DNA of 64,000 nucleotides from Fragum whitleyi (GCA_948146395.1 OX411546.1:23166449-23230448); one strand, 5' to 3'; counted from the stretch's first letter, positions 42,812 to 54,655 are shown. Notes: generated from the letters alone by a model not told the origin. Translations and numbers: made by a program.

Positions 42812-43562
42812 GTTTTCAGTTCCACTGGCCAAAGGCCACTGGGGCTATTGTCATGACATTGTGTCTGTCATGTGTCCGTCCGCCCTTATAAGTACTTGCG
42901 GACGTAACTGTTACTTTAAAAATCTTCTCCTCAGAAACTACTTGATGGATTTCAACCAAACTTCACAGGAATGATCCTTGGGTGCCCCTCTTTCAAAGTT
43001 GTTCAAGAAATTTCGATCCAATGAAAAACATGGATTAAATGGGCGTGGCTAATTTCCAAATATAGTAAATAGTGAGTTTTCTCAGATTCTAATGGATGGA
43101 TACTAATTTAATCTTACATGAATGATCCTTGAGTGACCCTTTATTGGTCTACAAAAAAATAATTGTGCTCGGATGAAAAATGTGTATTTTATGGGTGGAG
43201 GTCATTTCTCTGTATGTTAGATAGTGGAAACTTTCAAAATCATTTACTCAGAATGAAATAGATAGATATCAACCAAATTCCACTGGAATGATCCTTGAGT
43301 GACCCTTTATCAGTCTACCAAAAATTATTGTGATCAGACGAAAATATGCATTTAATGGGCGGAGGACATTTCTCAATATGTTATATATTGGAAACTTTGA
43401 AAATCATTTTCCCAAAATTCAACTGATGGATATTAATCAAACTTCATTGGTGTGATCCTTGGGTGACCCATTATCATGCAGCCAAAAATTATTGTGATAG
43501 GATGGAAAATATGTATTTTATGGGCTGAGCTCATTTCTCTATATGTTACATAGTTGAAACTT
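42812..43562 (+). mobile_element. Helitron-like repeat, family A copy 5, 3' truncated
   Basis: Starts TTTTCAGTTCCACTGG (two changes from consensus), followed by a shortened GTCC region and four ~170-bp units. It stops at about 43562 within a unit, so the 3' hairpin and CTAGTT are missing. Confidence 0.82.
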
Positions 43563-44108
43563 GATCATCTGATTTATGTGCAATTATGATGAGAAAGGGA
43601 AAAATGGCTTGTTCAAAAATTTGTCTTGGGAAGAATTTGAAAAATGTAAATTATTTTGTTCCAGAAATTGAAGCTGCTCAAATTTCCTCTGGTGTCATGT
43701 GTCCTAATTCACAAAACAAATAGGACTCGATGAAATTTAACTGTTTTAATTGCTGTATTCAAACCAATTTTATCATTTGTATTATCAGATCATCTTTCCA
43801 ATTATATAATTGATAAATTTTATAGTGTTATATAAAGTATGGCGATTTTTTTTCCGCTAGCTCTACTGGTCATTGCCAGAAGGCTGTAATGTGAAGGTTT
43901 TGGGTCTTTAGTGTGTCTATCCCTTCGAAAAAGTTAAATCAAAGTGCTGTCAGCACTGTAAATCGGACATCATTGAGAGGCTGGGATAGTACAATAGTTC
44001 GCCAATCAAAAGGGCTCAAATTTGGACAATAAAAGTTGGTAAAATATTTGCCCAATTTGTGAGTTTTTTGTCTTAACACTCCATCTTTTCGAGGACATCG
44101 CCAGCTCA
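43563..44108. other. AT-rich spacer
   Basis: No gene is supported. 43935-44040 has scattered CpG. Confidence 0.4.
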
Positions 44109-44109
44109 T

Positions 44110-44790
44110 CCAACCTCGTGGGTCCGATTTTGAAAGTTTGCTGATTCGATAGCCCTCTGCTAGTCTAGATTATTTCTTAGCAGATTTTTTTACATTGTTA
44201 TAATGAGCACGCGCCAAGCTAAAAGCTTGTCTGTTAATATTATTCCTCTCTCTATAGAGTTTAAAAGCCTGTTTTAGCAACAAAACATTTTTCATTAAAC
44301 TATTTACAATTTTGATAACCAACATGTTTGTATTTCAAGCATTGGGTTTTTCCAAATACTATAAATGCATTTTTCCTCAAGAAACACGTGAAATCGCCAA
44401 CTATGCTATTTATATCTTTGGTTTCTGACCAATCGATTAAATCTAGCAGCATTCTATGATTATTCATGAGTTGTTCTAAAAATAGATTGCTCTTACTGCT
44501 ATCCTATATCAGTTTACCGTATGTTTTTGTCGGTTTATTTGTTGTTGAATAATTTTTCTTCATACTCAAATTTGAATTTATTGAAAATAGGATTGGAGCG
44601 TGATCAGAGTGCTCATTGAAATCAAATATTTCAAAATTACAAAATTATTTCTATTTGTTAACACATAGTCAACAGTACTCATTCCACCATGCGAACAAAA
44701 AGTAAACTTCCCACGCTCCCTGTCCGAGTGAAGACGACCATTGACCAATGACAAACAACTTAATTGACACATTTAGAGCAGACGATGTCC
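44110..44790 (-). pseudogene. Degraded LINE fragment: end of endonuclease through linker to RT
   Basis: On the minus strand 44772-44600 reads NGRLHSDRERGKFTFCSHGG and then TVDYVLTNRNN, after a frame change NEHSDHAPILFSI. This is the end of an APE-type endonuclease, where the SDHAP box supplies the catalytic histidine. Further on come GDFTCFLRKNAFIVFGK-like and FKLYRERNINRQAFSLARAH segments, as found between endonuclease and reverse transcriptase in CR1/L2-like elements. At least one frameshift and several stops are present, and the RT is absent. Fragment of a dead non-LTR retrotransposon; clade not assigned. Confidence 0.68.
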
Positions 44791-45399
44791 ATTTGCATCT
44801 ACCACGTGGTCTGATTTTACGCGTGGGTTTTGACCGAGTGATAATCATAACAGATTTTGATTGGTTGTCAGTCCTACAACTGGTAGATGACTGTTCGAGA
44901 AAAAATTATTATACAGTTAACCTATTGTACGTTTTAACTCCTTTACTCAACCGAAAATCTTGTTATAAACACTGAAAATACTAACTGGTAATTACTAAAA
45001 GCGAAAATTACATCAAATTTTGTATTAGCCTCTTCTCTTTTTGTCGAAAAGTAAAAAAGATAAAAACAAAGTTTGTAGATTGTGACTGAAAAGGCCGTTT
45101 CTTCGGTGTTTGAAAACACATAATTTGGTTTGAACACATTGCTCAGAAGATAAAGGTAAAAATGTAGTGGGTCAAACAGACTGTAGTTCTGGAAAACGGT
45201 AGATATAAATGCGGACTGCTTCACAGTCCGATTTAAAAACTGGATTATTTTAGATTGATAAATGGCAGTGTAAAACCTGCTAGTTCTAGAACTTGTTCAT
45301 GAAGTAGTTTCTGAACTTGAGTTCTCGAAATCCCATTCACTTTGATCAGGTAAGAAAATATAGCTTTGATATGACAGGCTTACTTTCTTGTATGGTAAA
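44791..45399. other. Spacer, possible regulatory block
   Basis: Contains an octamer ATTTGCAT (44790-44797), CCACGTGG (44802-44809) and GATTGGTTG (about 44860) within 80 bases, and a lone donor-like CAG|GTAAGA at 45350. These could be the promoter and untranslated exon of a host transcript, but equally chance. Confidence 0.25.
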
Positions 45400-45561
45400 T
45401 TAAGGTAGTGCACCTTAAATAGTTCCGCAACATTTTGGATGTAATGAACTTATTCAGTGTTAACCAAGGTTTCCTTATGATTTTCATGAGGAAACCTTGG
45501 TTAACACTGTGTAAGATCATAGGTTCCAAAATGTTGCGGAACTATAACAGTCTACTACCTT
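45400..45561. mobile_element. Palindromic MITE related to 4975-5137
   Basis: TTAAGGTAGTGCACC at the left, ACTACCTTCAG at the right; AGTTCCGCAACATTTTGGA pairs with CCAAAATGTTGCGGAACT; centre AACCAAGGTTTCC / GGAAACCTTGGTT. Confidence 0.85.
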
Positions 45562-46974
45562 CAGTGAAAACTTTGAAATTCATCTTTTAGAACCTTCTTG
45601 ATAGATTTCAACTTCTGTAGAATATATAATCCTTGGGTGATTCTTCATCATAATACATAAATATGTTGAAAGAGGATTGATGGGACAATTTAGTTCCAAA
45701 TATGGTATAAAATGCAAATTATATATATATTGAAAATTTCTAGGGATAAGCACAAAGAAACAAAGGAAGTCAAGTGACCAGAATGAAAATTCAACAAAAT
45801 TAAAGAAAACTTCACCGTGATTGACCTCCAAATAAATTCCTGAATAATCACTGAACACTTGAAAATAATTATCACTCAAGTTTAATAAGGGTAAAACAAA
45901 TGTGGGTGAAATTAAATTAATTTAATGGACCCTAAATACACTTGGCTGTTGTCCCTGCAAGTGGCAGCCTCGTTCTGATACCTGCTGGCAAGCTACGTTA
46001 TCTCTGTGAAGCCCCTCTAAGAGTATGACAGACGATAGAATTCTGCAACAAATTTATGACAGTCATTTCCCTTAATGTGCTTTCTTTACATACTTAATTG
46101 TTATAGACTGGTACCACTGTCAACTATGTGTCATCAAAAACAAGGCTTTGCTTAATATGTTACAGAAAAAGCAGCAAAAATTTCATTCTATGAAAGAATC
46201 TCATCTTACAGAGGGAAAAGTTAATAGCCATATTTCAATTAATTTCTGTGATCTTTAATTATGAAAACTGACCTTGGATCAAATTTTTGAAGGAGGAATA
46301 AGTGTCAGTCTATTTTGTTTTACAAACAGATCATTGGCCAATATGGCTGTTTTTTGAAGTCAAGCGTGATACCAGCCTTACTGAAAATTTAGTTACTTTG
46401 TTGCCGAAAAGGCCTTCTTCTCTATATAATTTTGGTTTGCAATACAGGCCCTCAAGTACCTCTATAAAGGAAAAAAGATTGCTTGACTGTAGTTTTAAAT
46501 TGTATCTTGTATTGAATTAAGACATGCATGTTTATTGAGAATTGTATAGATTATGCCCATAAAAGGAGCTTTCTTTTTCTTTCATTTGACAGAATTGTGA
46601 TCCTGAGAGTGCCATTATAGTAGACAAATCTGCAGTAAAATACCCCATAAAACCAGAGTTTATTTTTCTGCAGAAATTAATCCAAACGCAACTGAGCAGT
46701 CAATATTTAAAGCAAGTATAATGCTTTTCCTAGAACAGGAAAACTATAATGTGTCCTTCGGTCTAGAAATTGCTTTTTATTACCAATAATTTACAACTTT
46801 CGATTTTGGCTTAATTTAAACCTGATTGTCATACTGAACCTGGATAATTCCTTTAGCAGGAAGTATAGACAAATACTATCTGCACAAATATGAAGTCTGA
46901 ACTTAGCCTTAATCGTTTTCCTCATTTTCCTTTTTAAACATAACATATTCTTTACTTGATCTATTATCCATGAT
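45562..46974. other. AT-rich spacer; probable intronic sequence
   Basis: 46836-46905 is a fragment of the TTAA family 2 MITE (GGATAATTCCTTTAGCAGG). 46593 onward has a pyrimidine-rich acceptor-like tract before an open phase-0 frame of about 44 codons (NCDPESAIIVDKSA), without domain similarity I can name. Overlapping minus-strand open frames at 45580-45879 look spurious. Confidence 0.35.
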
Positions 46975-47345
46975 AAATGCCCTGGCAGGGAGGAGCCTAA
47001 GTAATGGGTTGTTGCAATTAAGGTTAAGGTAAATCAGCTTATATTCAAAATGACTTTATTCTGCAGAGAGACGATCTTAATAACTTGGGGCCTCAATTCG
47101 TAGGCTGATAACCAAATCCTCGTAACTTCAGCTTGTCTAAGCTGAAGTTACGAGGCTTTGGTAACCAAGCAATGAAATGTGTTCACCTCCTCTAAGCACG
47201 TGGATCCCTTCGGTTTTAGGATACAGTTATTTGCACACGTCAATGATAATTGCCCACTAACTTTTGAAAGAACCTTAAGTATTGAAAAGTAACCTCACCA
47301 AATTACGTCACGGCTAAGCCCCGCCCTGCCAGTTCATTAATAATG
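46975..47345 (-). mobile_element. TIR element, copy 2 (CTGGCAGGG ends)
   Basis: Inverted copy of 2290-2700: CCTGGCAGGGAGGAGCC at the left, GCCCCGCCCTGCCAG at the right, same central hairpin (CTCGTAACTTCAGCTTG and its complement). Similarity continues to about 47360 on the right. Confidence 0.7.
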
Positions 47346-47381
47346 CAGAATACTATCGTATGAAACAACATACACAGTAAT

Positions 47382-49077
47382 GGCCCTGGCACACCTCAAC
47401 GTTTAAGCCAGCGTGTGCCTAACGCGTTTGAGAAAACGACTAAGTCCTCAAAACGTAGGCATACGCTGACCTACATTTTTTTGCCAATTCACGACCCGCT
47501 TGTAGCGTGTTCATAGAGAGTATGAAAGTGTGAGTAACGCGTGAGTAACGTGTCCAGAACGTGTTGATAGCATATGTCAGCGTATACCATGTCAGCGTAT
47601 ACCAACGTTCGTGAGCGTGTGTCCAACATTCTCGTAACATCCTCAGAACGTGCTCAGCGTGTTTGTAACGCGCTGCTAGCGTGTTTTAATGTGTTCGCAG
47701 TGTGTCTTGGATGTAAATATAAATTCTGCAAGAAATTACCACTTTAAATTCATTCTTTTAATATATAAACAGGTCACCGGCCACTACACATATTCAAATT
47801 CAAAGTATGTTGGTTCATGTAAAAGAAAAAGAGGAAAAGACAAAAAGAAAAATACACTGGCACCTGTTACATATGAAAACATGCATATAACAAACTTATA
47901 AGATTTAAGACTGATTAAAGCTTCTGGTACTTTTCACTCGAAAAATATTGCGAAAGGGTAAAGAACTACTTGTCATTATGCACTCCTTTCTTCCACAATA
48001 TGCTCTACCATGTGGGATTTTCTACAACCTCTCTTAATCTTGAATAGCTAGTCTTATATTAAGGAGGAAAAGGTGTACCAAATATCTAACTTGTAGTACA
48101 TATCACAGAATGAAATATTCTGAACAGAACAGAATAGAGTAAAACATGTCTTGTATTATGTCCACTTGGTACAACGATGTACTTGTCTTTTTGGTATATT
48201 GATAATGATCAATTGAGACGAATGATTGTTTGTATTTTCGCGAACGTATTGTTATTCTGAACAAAGAGCAGAAGCACTTGTAAAGCTATAAACGCAACAT
48301 TTAATACACATTTAGGCTACATTCTCCACCTCGACAATCTAAGGAATTAAGAAAATCCGTAAAGGATTTATATGGAAGAAAAGACAAGCAGCTTATAACA
48401 TAACATAAGTTTTATTTATATGACTTGAACGAATTCGTTCATCGTGAAATATAGAGAATGCTGCTTATAATCGAGTTTTCAAGTCACTCTTAGACTGGTC
48501 ATGAGGAAACATGCTGATATGAACATGTAAAAAGCGTCATACACACGTACATGCACAAATTTATTTATTTACGACAAGCTGATGGTAGAAATTCAAGACA
48601 AATATGCAGCGGAACTTTTATATTTTCATTGAAAACTGAAACGCTGTCATACGCCAGAAACACGCTGTGAACTCCTTTGCAACACGCTAGACACACGTTC
48701 AGTACACTGAAGACACGCTATGCACACGTTCTCAGTATGCTGGAGACACTCTAGAAGCACTTTAAACTTTGGGCGAATGTGATTCTAGCGTGTCCGTAGC
48801 ATAAGTGAACGAGCTCCTAGCGTGTCTCTAGCGTGCTGAGCATGTTCGGAACGTGTGCGGAGCGTGTTCCAACACGTTCGGCACACGCTGAGAAATTTTG
48901 TGCATGCTAAAAATTGTATGAGATACTCAGCGTATCACAATGTGTGCCAACGTGTTACAGCGTGCCGATAGCTTGTGCAGAACATGTCCATAGCGTACCC
49001 GACGTGTTCGCAGCGTGTTTTAAAAAATCCAACACGTTCCGCACACGCTGGCTAAAACCTTAAGGTGTGACAGCCCT
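47382..49077. mobile_element. Foldback-like element with arms full of GCGTGT/ACACGC motifs
   Basis: Left end GGCCCTGGCACACC, then AGCCAGCGTGTGCC; right end GGCACACGCTGGCT-like sequence, then AAGGTGTGACAGCCC. Both arms (47395-47700 and 48650-49060) consist of degenerate short repeats around AACGTGT and AGCGTGTT, inverted between arms. The middle, 47700-48640, is ordinary AT-rich DNA with possible LINE 3' tails (GAACAGAACAG at about 48121; AACATAACATAAG at about 48397). No transposase. Confidence 0.65.
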
Positions 49078-49247
49078 AGAAGGTAGTTTACAAACAGAAG
49101 GGCATAGAATTAAGTTAATGATAAGATCATGAAAATTGATTAATATTCTTATATACTAATTAAATATAATGGATACTGAAAAAATATACAAAAATGATAC
49201 TTATCACTAATAAGTCACATAATTTGTGTATATGACTAGCTGGTATA

Positions 49248-49440
49248 TTAACCCTTTCCTGTTTTACAAAATTTTAGACCTGTCCAAATTCAAAGGTTTT
49301 GCATATGAAAATTTAAAATGGATTTAATTTGAAAAATAACCATTCAGTAGGGTAGAAAATAGTGTGGAAAAAGAAGAAATTGCTTGTCAGAAGCAATTTC
49401 TTCATTTTTCACAATGTTTTCTCAGTAATAAAATAAAAAA
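49248..49440 (+). mobile_element. TTAA MITE, family 1 copy 3, right end lost
   Basis: TTAACCCTTTCCTG start, hairpin GAAGAAATTGCTTG / AAGCAATTTCTTC, then breaks off into an A tract at 49432. Part of a duplicated block with the copy at 49942. Confidence 0.8.
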
Positions 49441-50700
49441 AAAAAAAAAAAAACCACTTCAAGACTCAGTTTTTGTATCTACATTATTCAAGATGAATTT
49501 TGGCAGTATGAATTAATAGAGACTGTCAATTTGACACAAAATAAAGCTTGTACTTTGTCTTGAACAGAGATATTTTCAGGAGATAAGAATTCAGCACAAA
49601 TTTTGAATATATAACATATTCTATAGGGATGGGCAGACAGGGAAATATTCTGAAATTCTCCCATAACAGCATAAATAGATAGCCATCTGAAAACAAGTGC
49701 TAGAATGAATGAATAACAATTGTTTAGGAATATATACTACATTGAAATTTGTCATTGAGCATAATATCAACTGCAGCTTGAATAAGGGGTAGATCGACAA
49801 ACAATTTGGATGCTCATCCATGATATACCATTGCCTTAGATAAAATGCCCACTCATTTGGATAGTTTCTCACTCTGTCAGTCTGCACAGACCTCTGTCTG
49901 TCTCAATTTGGTTTGTGCTTTCCATCAGTTTGTACTTTCCCTTAACCCTTTCCTGTTTTACAAAATTTTGGACATGTCCAAATTCAAAGGTTTTGCAGAC
50001 GAAAATTTAAAGTGGATTTAATTTGAAAAATAACCATTCAGTAGGGTAGAAAATAGTGTGGAAAAAGAAGAAATTGCTTGTCAGAAACAATTTCTTCTTT
50101 ATTCACAATGTTTTCTCAGTCATAAAACCATAGGCACGTAAAAAGCAAGGGATTAAACAGCAAAGGGTTAATGTGTTCATTTATGTATATTTCAAATATT
50201 TTTCATGTGTCTGTAAACTGTCTGCATTAAAAAAAAAAGAAAAAAAAAACACTTCAAGACTCAGTTTTTGTATCTAGATGAATTTTGGCAGTATGAATAG
50301 AGACTGTCAATTTGACACAAAATAAAGCTTGTACTTTGTCTTGAACAGAGATACTTTCAGGAGATAAGAATTCAGCACAAATCTTGAATATATAACATAT
50401 TCTATAGGGATGGGCAGACAGGGAAATATTCTGAAATTCTCCCATAACAGCATAAATAGATAGCCATCTGAAAACTAGTGCTAGAATGAATGAATAACAA
50501 TTGTTTTGGAATATATACTACATCGAAATTTGTCATTGAGCATAATATCAACCGCAGCTTGAATAAGCGGTAGATCGACACACAATTTGGATGCTCATCC
50601 ATGATATACCATTGCCTTAGATAAAATGCCCATTCATTTGGATAGTTTCCTACTCTGTCATTTTGCCCATATGTCTGTCTGTCTCAACTTGGTTTGTACT
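49441..50700 (+). repeat. ~800-bp tandem segmental duplication
   Basis: 49450-49920 and 50246-50690 are near-identical (about 95% by eye): ACTTCAAGACTCAG, TTGACACAAAATAAAGC, GATGGGCAGACAGGG and so on in the same order. Each copy is preceded by a TTAA MITE (49248 and 49942), so the duplicated unit is MITE plus unique flank. Matching minus-strand open frames (49621-49887 and 50402-50602) exist only because of the duplication. Confidence 0.88.
49942..50171 (+). mobile_element. TTAA MITE, family 1 copy 4, complete
   Basis: TTAACCCTTTCCTG to GCAAAGGGTTAA with the hairpin at about 50064-50099. Second unit of the duplicated block. Confidence 0.87.
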
Positions 50701-50719
50701 TTCACCTAAAATCTAACCC

Positions 50720-51450
50720 ATGTAAGGGCAGAGAGTTATTGTCATGGCACTGTGTCCGTCATTCGTCTGAGCATCTTTGCATGCATGAACTTTTCTTTAA
50801 ACATCTCCTTCCAAACCAATGGGCAAATTTCAACCACACTTTCCAGAAATGTTTCTTGGGTCACCCTCTTCCAAAATTGTTCTGAAAATTTAGATTGATC
50901 CCCAAATATGGGTGTGGATGGACTGATCCCTGTTCAATTTAAAATCTCAAAAAAATTTCTCCTGCCAACCATTAATTTGGTTAATATGTCAATGAAACTT
51001 GTCATGAATGTTCCTTGGGTGACCTTTTACTTGCATTGTTCAAAGAATTTTGTTTGACCACCAAATATGGATGTTGCAGGGCAGGGCTTATTTCCACTTT
51101 AAAACCTTTTCCCCCTAAACCATTTAGGTGATGTTAATGAAACTTTGCATGAACATTCCTTTGGTGACTCTTGTTCAAGAACTTTTTTATTGGTAAAAAA
51201 AAATGGGAATGGCAGGGCGGGTTATGCGCTTTGAAATAATTAAAAATCTCTTCCCAATTAAACCATTCGTCTGATTTCAATGAAACTTTTCATGAATAAA
51301 TTCTAAAACCATGGGGTTATGTAAATAAAATTTTGCATACTGCTGGATGTCTATTGGGGAGCTTCAGGGGATTTAAATTGAAATCTAAAGATCAACAACA
51401 ACTGAACTGACTAAAACAATAAAAATTTTCCCAGGTCTGTGGAGCAAATA
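50720..51450 (+). mobile_element. Diverged Helitron-like repeat related to family D
   Basis: Starts with GAGTTATTGTCATGGCACTG and GTGTCCGTC, then degenerate units with ATCTCCTTCCAAACC, AAATATGG and GGCAGGGC; towards the end CTGTGGAGCAAATAAG. Both terminal hairpins are eroded. Confidence 0.55.
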
Positions 51451-51481
51451 AGAAAAACTAGAGCTTCCAGATCTTATAGTT

Positions 51482-51730
51482 TTAACCCTTGTCATGTTGA
51501 ACCCGGAATATTCCTGCTTTGACAGGAGGTATAGACAAAGATCAGCCTGCTCATTATGTGCAGTCTAATCTTAGATCACACCACCTGAAGTTCATTGTTA
51601 AACCAGAAAGGTGTTGTAAAACAATGTATTTCTGAAATCAATACTCGCATTTGGTAGCTTCCAGTGCTTTTAGCACTTTGATTTTACATTTATTTTTCAA
51701 AAGATTTTTATTTAGCATGACAAGGGTTAA
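51482..51730. mobile_element. TTAA MITE, family 2 copy 2, complete
   Basis: TTAACCCTTGTCATG at the left and CATGACAAGGGTTAA at the right are exact complements with TTAA at both outer edges. Internal CAGCCTGCTCATTATGTGCAG. Copy at 24905; fragments at 21236 and 46836. Confidence 0.87.
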
Positions 51731-51769
51731 TATTCAAAATAGAACAAAATATTTCATGCGTTAGAACTA

Positions 51770-53010
51770 ACTACTGTTCTGTCTGCAAGATTAATTTCCA
51801 CAACCATTATTAACAGACAGTGAGTGGGAGCTGAGCTCTTTTCACTTGATAGATATGTAAATTAGTGTCACCATGACACATTTTAATCAGAATACTTCTG
51901 TCTTCCCTGTCTGTTCTTCCTAATTACATTTGTCATGTCTCAGAAAAATTATAAATATGTATGGCTCAGCGCAATAAGCAGTTATAACCATATAGGCAGT
52001 TACAACTGTTTTGCACTGAGCCATTGATATAGGTAAAATCTATCAAATTAATTGCATTTCAGCTTATATTCTGAGGACAGAAGCTTAACATTCTGTCTGC
52101 AAGATTAATTTCCTCAATCATTATTTACAGACAGTGAGTGGGAGCTGAAAGCTTATTCACTTAATAGATATGTAAATTAGTGTCACCATGACACATTTAT
52201 AATCAGAATACTTCTGTCTTCCCTGTCTGTTTTTCCTAATAACATTTGTCATGTCTTGGAAAAATTATTGTTCTGTCTGTAAGATTCATTTCCACAACCA
52301 CTTTTTCAAGGGGTCAGTGCAATACTATTGTAAGTGCCTAAATATCTAAAAAAAGATCCTATATATCATCGACTTCATTCTAAAATCTTGTGCCTACAGC
52401 TTTATCAAAGATGCAGTTAGGAGGTTTTAGAATGACTTCGACAATATGTACGTACATACTGAAAAATTCAAAATAAAACCATTTTTAGCTCATCTGCAAA
52501 AAGGAGCTTATTGTTCTGTCTGCGAGATTAATTTCCAGAATCATTATTTACAGATATTGAATGGGAGCTGAGAGCTCTTTTCATTTGATAGATATAAAAA
52601 TTAGTGTCACTATGACACATTTATAATCAGAATACTTCTGTCTTCCCTGTCTGCTCTTCCTAATTACATTTGTCATGTCTTGGAAAAATTATTGTTCTGT
52701 CTGTAAGATTCATTTCCACAACCACTTTTTCAAGGGGTCAGTGCAATACTATTGTAAGTGCCTAAATATCTATAGGCTGCCTATAAACAATAGTGTTGTG
52801 CCGATCCCTCGATTTACAGACAGTGAGTGGGAGCAGAAAGCACTTTTCACTTGATAGATCAGCAAACCATTATAAACAGACTGTGAAAGGGAGCAGAAAT
52901 TAACTCTTTCCTTTTGATAGATATGTAAATTAGTGTCACCATGACACTTTTATAATCAAATAACTTCTTTCTTCCAAAATATATTTGTCATGTATTGGAA
53001 AAAATCGTTT
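51770..53010 (+). repeat. Cluster of repeated ~180-bp and ~80-bp segments
   Basis: A unit starting TTCTGTCTGCAAGATTAATTTCC and ending ACATTTGTCATGTC occurs at about 51776, 52091, 52511 and, shortened, 52811-53000. A second block with CAAGGGGTCAGTGCAATAC occurs at 52270-52350 and 52690-52770. The order indicates repeated local duplication. A GGCTCAG hairpin lies inside at 51961. Confidence 0.8.
51961..52025. repeat. Short hairpin repeat GGCTCAG family, copy 4
   Basis: ATGGCTCAGCGCAATAAGCAG opposite CTGTTTTGCACTGAGCCAT; the inner arm has a small deletion (AGTTATAACCATAT) so pairing is shorter. Confidence 0.78.
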
Positions 53011-53712
53011 AATGAAGGCATTTTAATCTTTAACATTATGAATAGCATATTTGTGATGAAAAAGAAACATGAATATTTTTAATTTCACTTGAAAAGGTCT
53101 TTTTTTTGTTTCTACAAAGTGGGACATCGTTTATTAGAATAATTAGAATATTCAAGTTAATATTGATGTTTTACAGATGAAATGGTTTATGTCCAAGTCA
53201 GTCACCTTACTGTCTGAAACTTTAAGCCATCTTTTTAATCAGACTTTTTTCTGATCTTTTTTTTTCAAAGAATATTTTTATCCTTTGAGCTTGGTGTTCT
53301 ATTACAAAGGCGGTAGAAATTACGTCAGATCAATAACGTTGTCTGATACCAAAACATTTTATTCATCAGAGGAAGATTTCTGATCTGTGATGTCTCAATG
53401 TCTCAGGATTCCATAAAAAAGACAATAACTGGGTACTTTTATTAAAGAAAAAGTCAGATATTCGCTCTTTCTATATAAAAGACAGTTAATTATGATACAG
53501 CTAAAGTTATCCCTTTGAAGGAAGAAAACATGTTTTATTCTCCTTGTCACATAAAGATACCTTTCAGTGTTTAAGTTTAAATGCCAATTTTTTTTTCCCA
53601 TCAGAAACAACTGAATGGATTTCAAGCAAATTTCCAATAAATGATCTTAAAGTGACCTTTATCAGAAATGATAGTTTTGTAACCTTCATCTTATTATAAA
53701 CTCCATTTAAAC
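53011..53712. other. AT-rich spacer
   Basis: No gene or repeat boundary is supported. The open frames at 53395-53770 on the minus strand have no domains. Confidence 0.45.
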
Positions 53713-54655
53713 AAGAGCTGTCGGAGGACAGCGAAGCTCTACTATTCATAGTGCTGGATAGTAACAGCAAATCAATATTAACATTGGCTATTCAATTAAA
53801 TGAAAGTCAAGAGAAAAGAATCTTTGTCTAGAGGCTTATATTATCACAGAAAGCATTTGCAAAGTTTCAAAGCAATAGCTTTAGAAACAGAGATACAACT
53901 AATATAAAACATTTGCATGTAAAAACATAACCAAGATTATCAGAGAATTGAATTATTGTCACAGGCTGATTTTATGGTCACAGTAGCATGTTCAACCTTT
54001 CCAAGCATTAGCTTAAGGAAAAATAGAGATAAAACTTATATACAACATTTGCATGTAAAAACTTAACCTGGAATTTCTAAGTCAGAAAACTGTTAAAATA
54101 CCACTTAATTCAATATCAGAGTAATGAATTTTTTTTCTGTGGGCTAATATTGTTGTCACATTAGCATATGTAAAGTTTCCTAGCATTAACTTAAGTATAT
54201 ATAGAATTATAACAGATATACAACATTTGCATGTGTAACTTAACAAGGAATTTCCAAGTCTGAAAAGGGTTAATATTCTACTAAATTCAATATCAGAGTA
54301 ATGAATCTTTGTCTAGAGATTAATATTATGGTCACAGAAGCATGTGCAAAGTTTCCAAGCAATAGCTTCGGTAGAAATAGAGATATTACAGATATACAAC
54401 ATTTGCATGTAAAAACTTAACCAAGATTTCTAAGTCCGAAAAGGCTTAAATTCCACTAATTTCCATATCAGAGTAATGAATCTTTGTCTAGAGTCTGATA
54501 TTATGGTCACAGAAGCATGTGTAAAGTTTCAAAGCAATAGCTTTAGTAGAAACAGAGATTTGCACTTAAAAACTTAACAAAGCATTACGCCAACACCGAT
54601 GCCCGGGTTACCCGGAATAGCCCCCCTATTCTACGAATAGTCAAGCTAAAAATAC
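53713..54655 (-). mobile_element. Helitron-like repeat, family E, with internal tandem units
   Basis: On the minus strand it starts TTTTTAGCTTGACTATTC with a hairpin (CTATTC / GAATAG) and ends with the hairpin GCTGTCCTCCGACAGC followed by TCTTGTT. The interior is five diverged units of about 170-190 bp (markers TATCAGAGTAATGAAT and ACAACATTTGCATGTA). Same terminal plan as families A-D, in opposite orientation. The Copia element begins about 50 bp further right. Confidence 0.78.

Noticed and set aside
44360..44880. Cluster of CCAAT motifs as a host promoter
   Set aside because: Most lie inside the LINE remnant (44110-44790). Only the block right of 44790 remains as a weak possibility.
46593..46725. 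Exon following a pyrimidine-rich acceptor-like tract
   Set aside because: Open in phase 0 but with only weak donors and no recognisable peptide; kept as a remark under the candidate exon at 41804 rather than as a feature.
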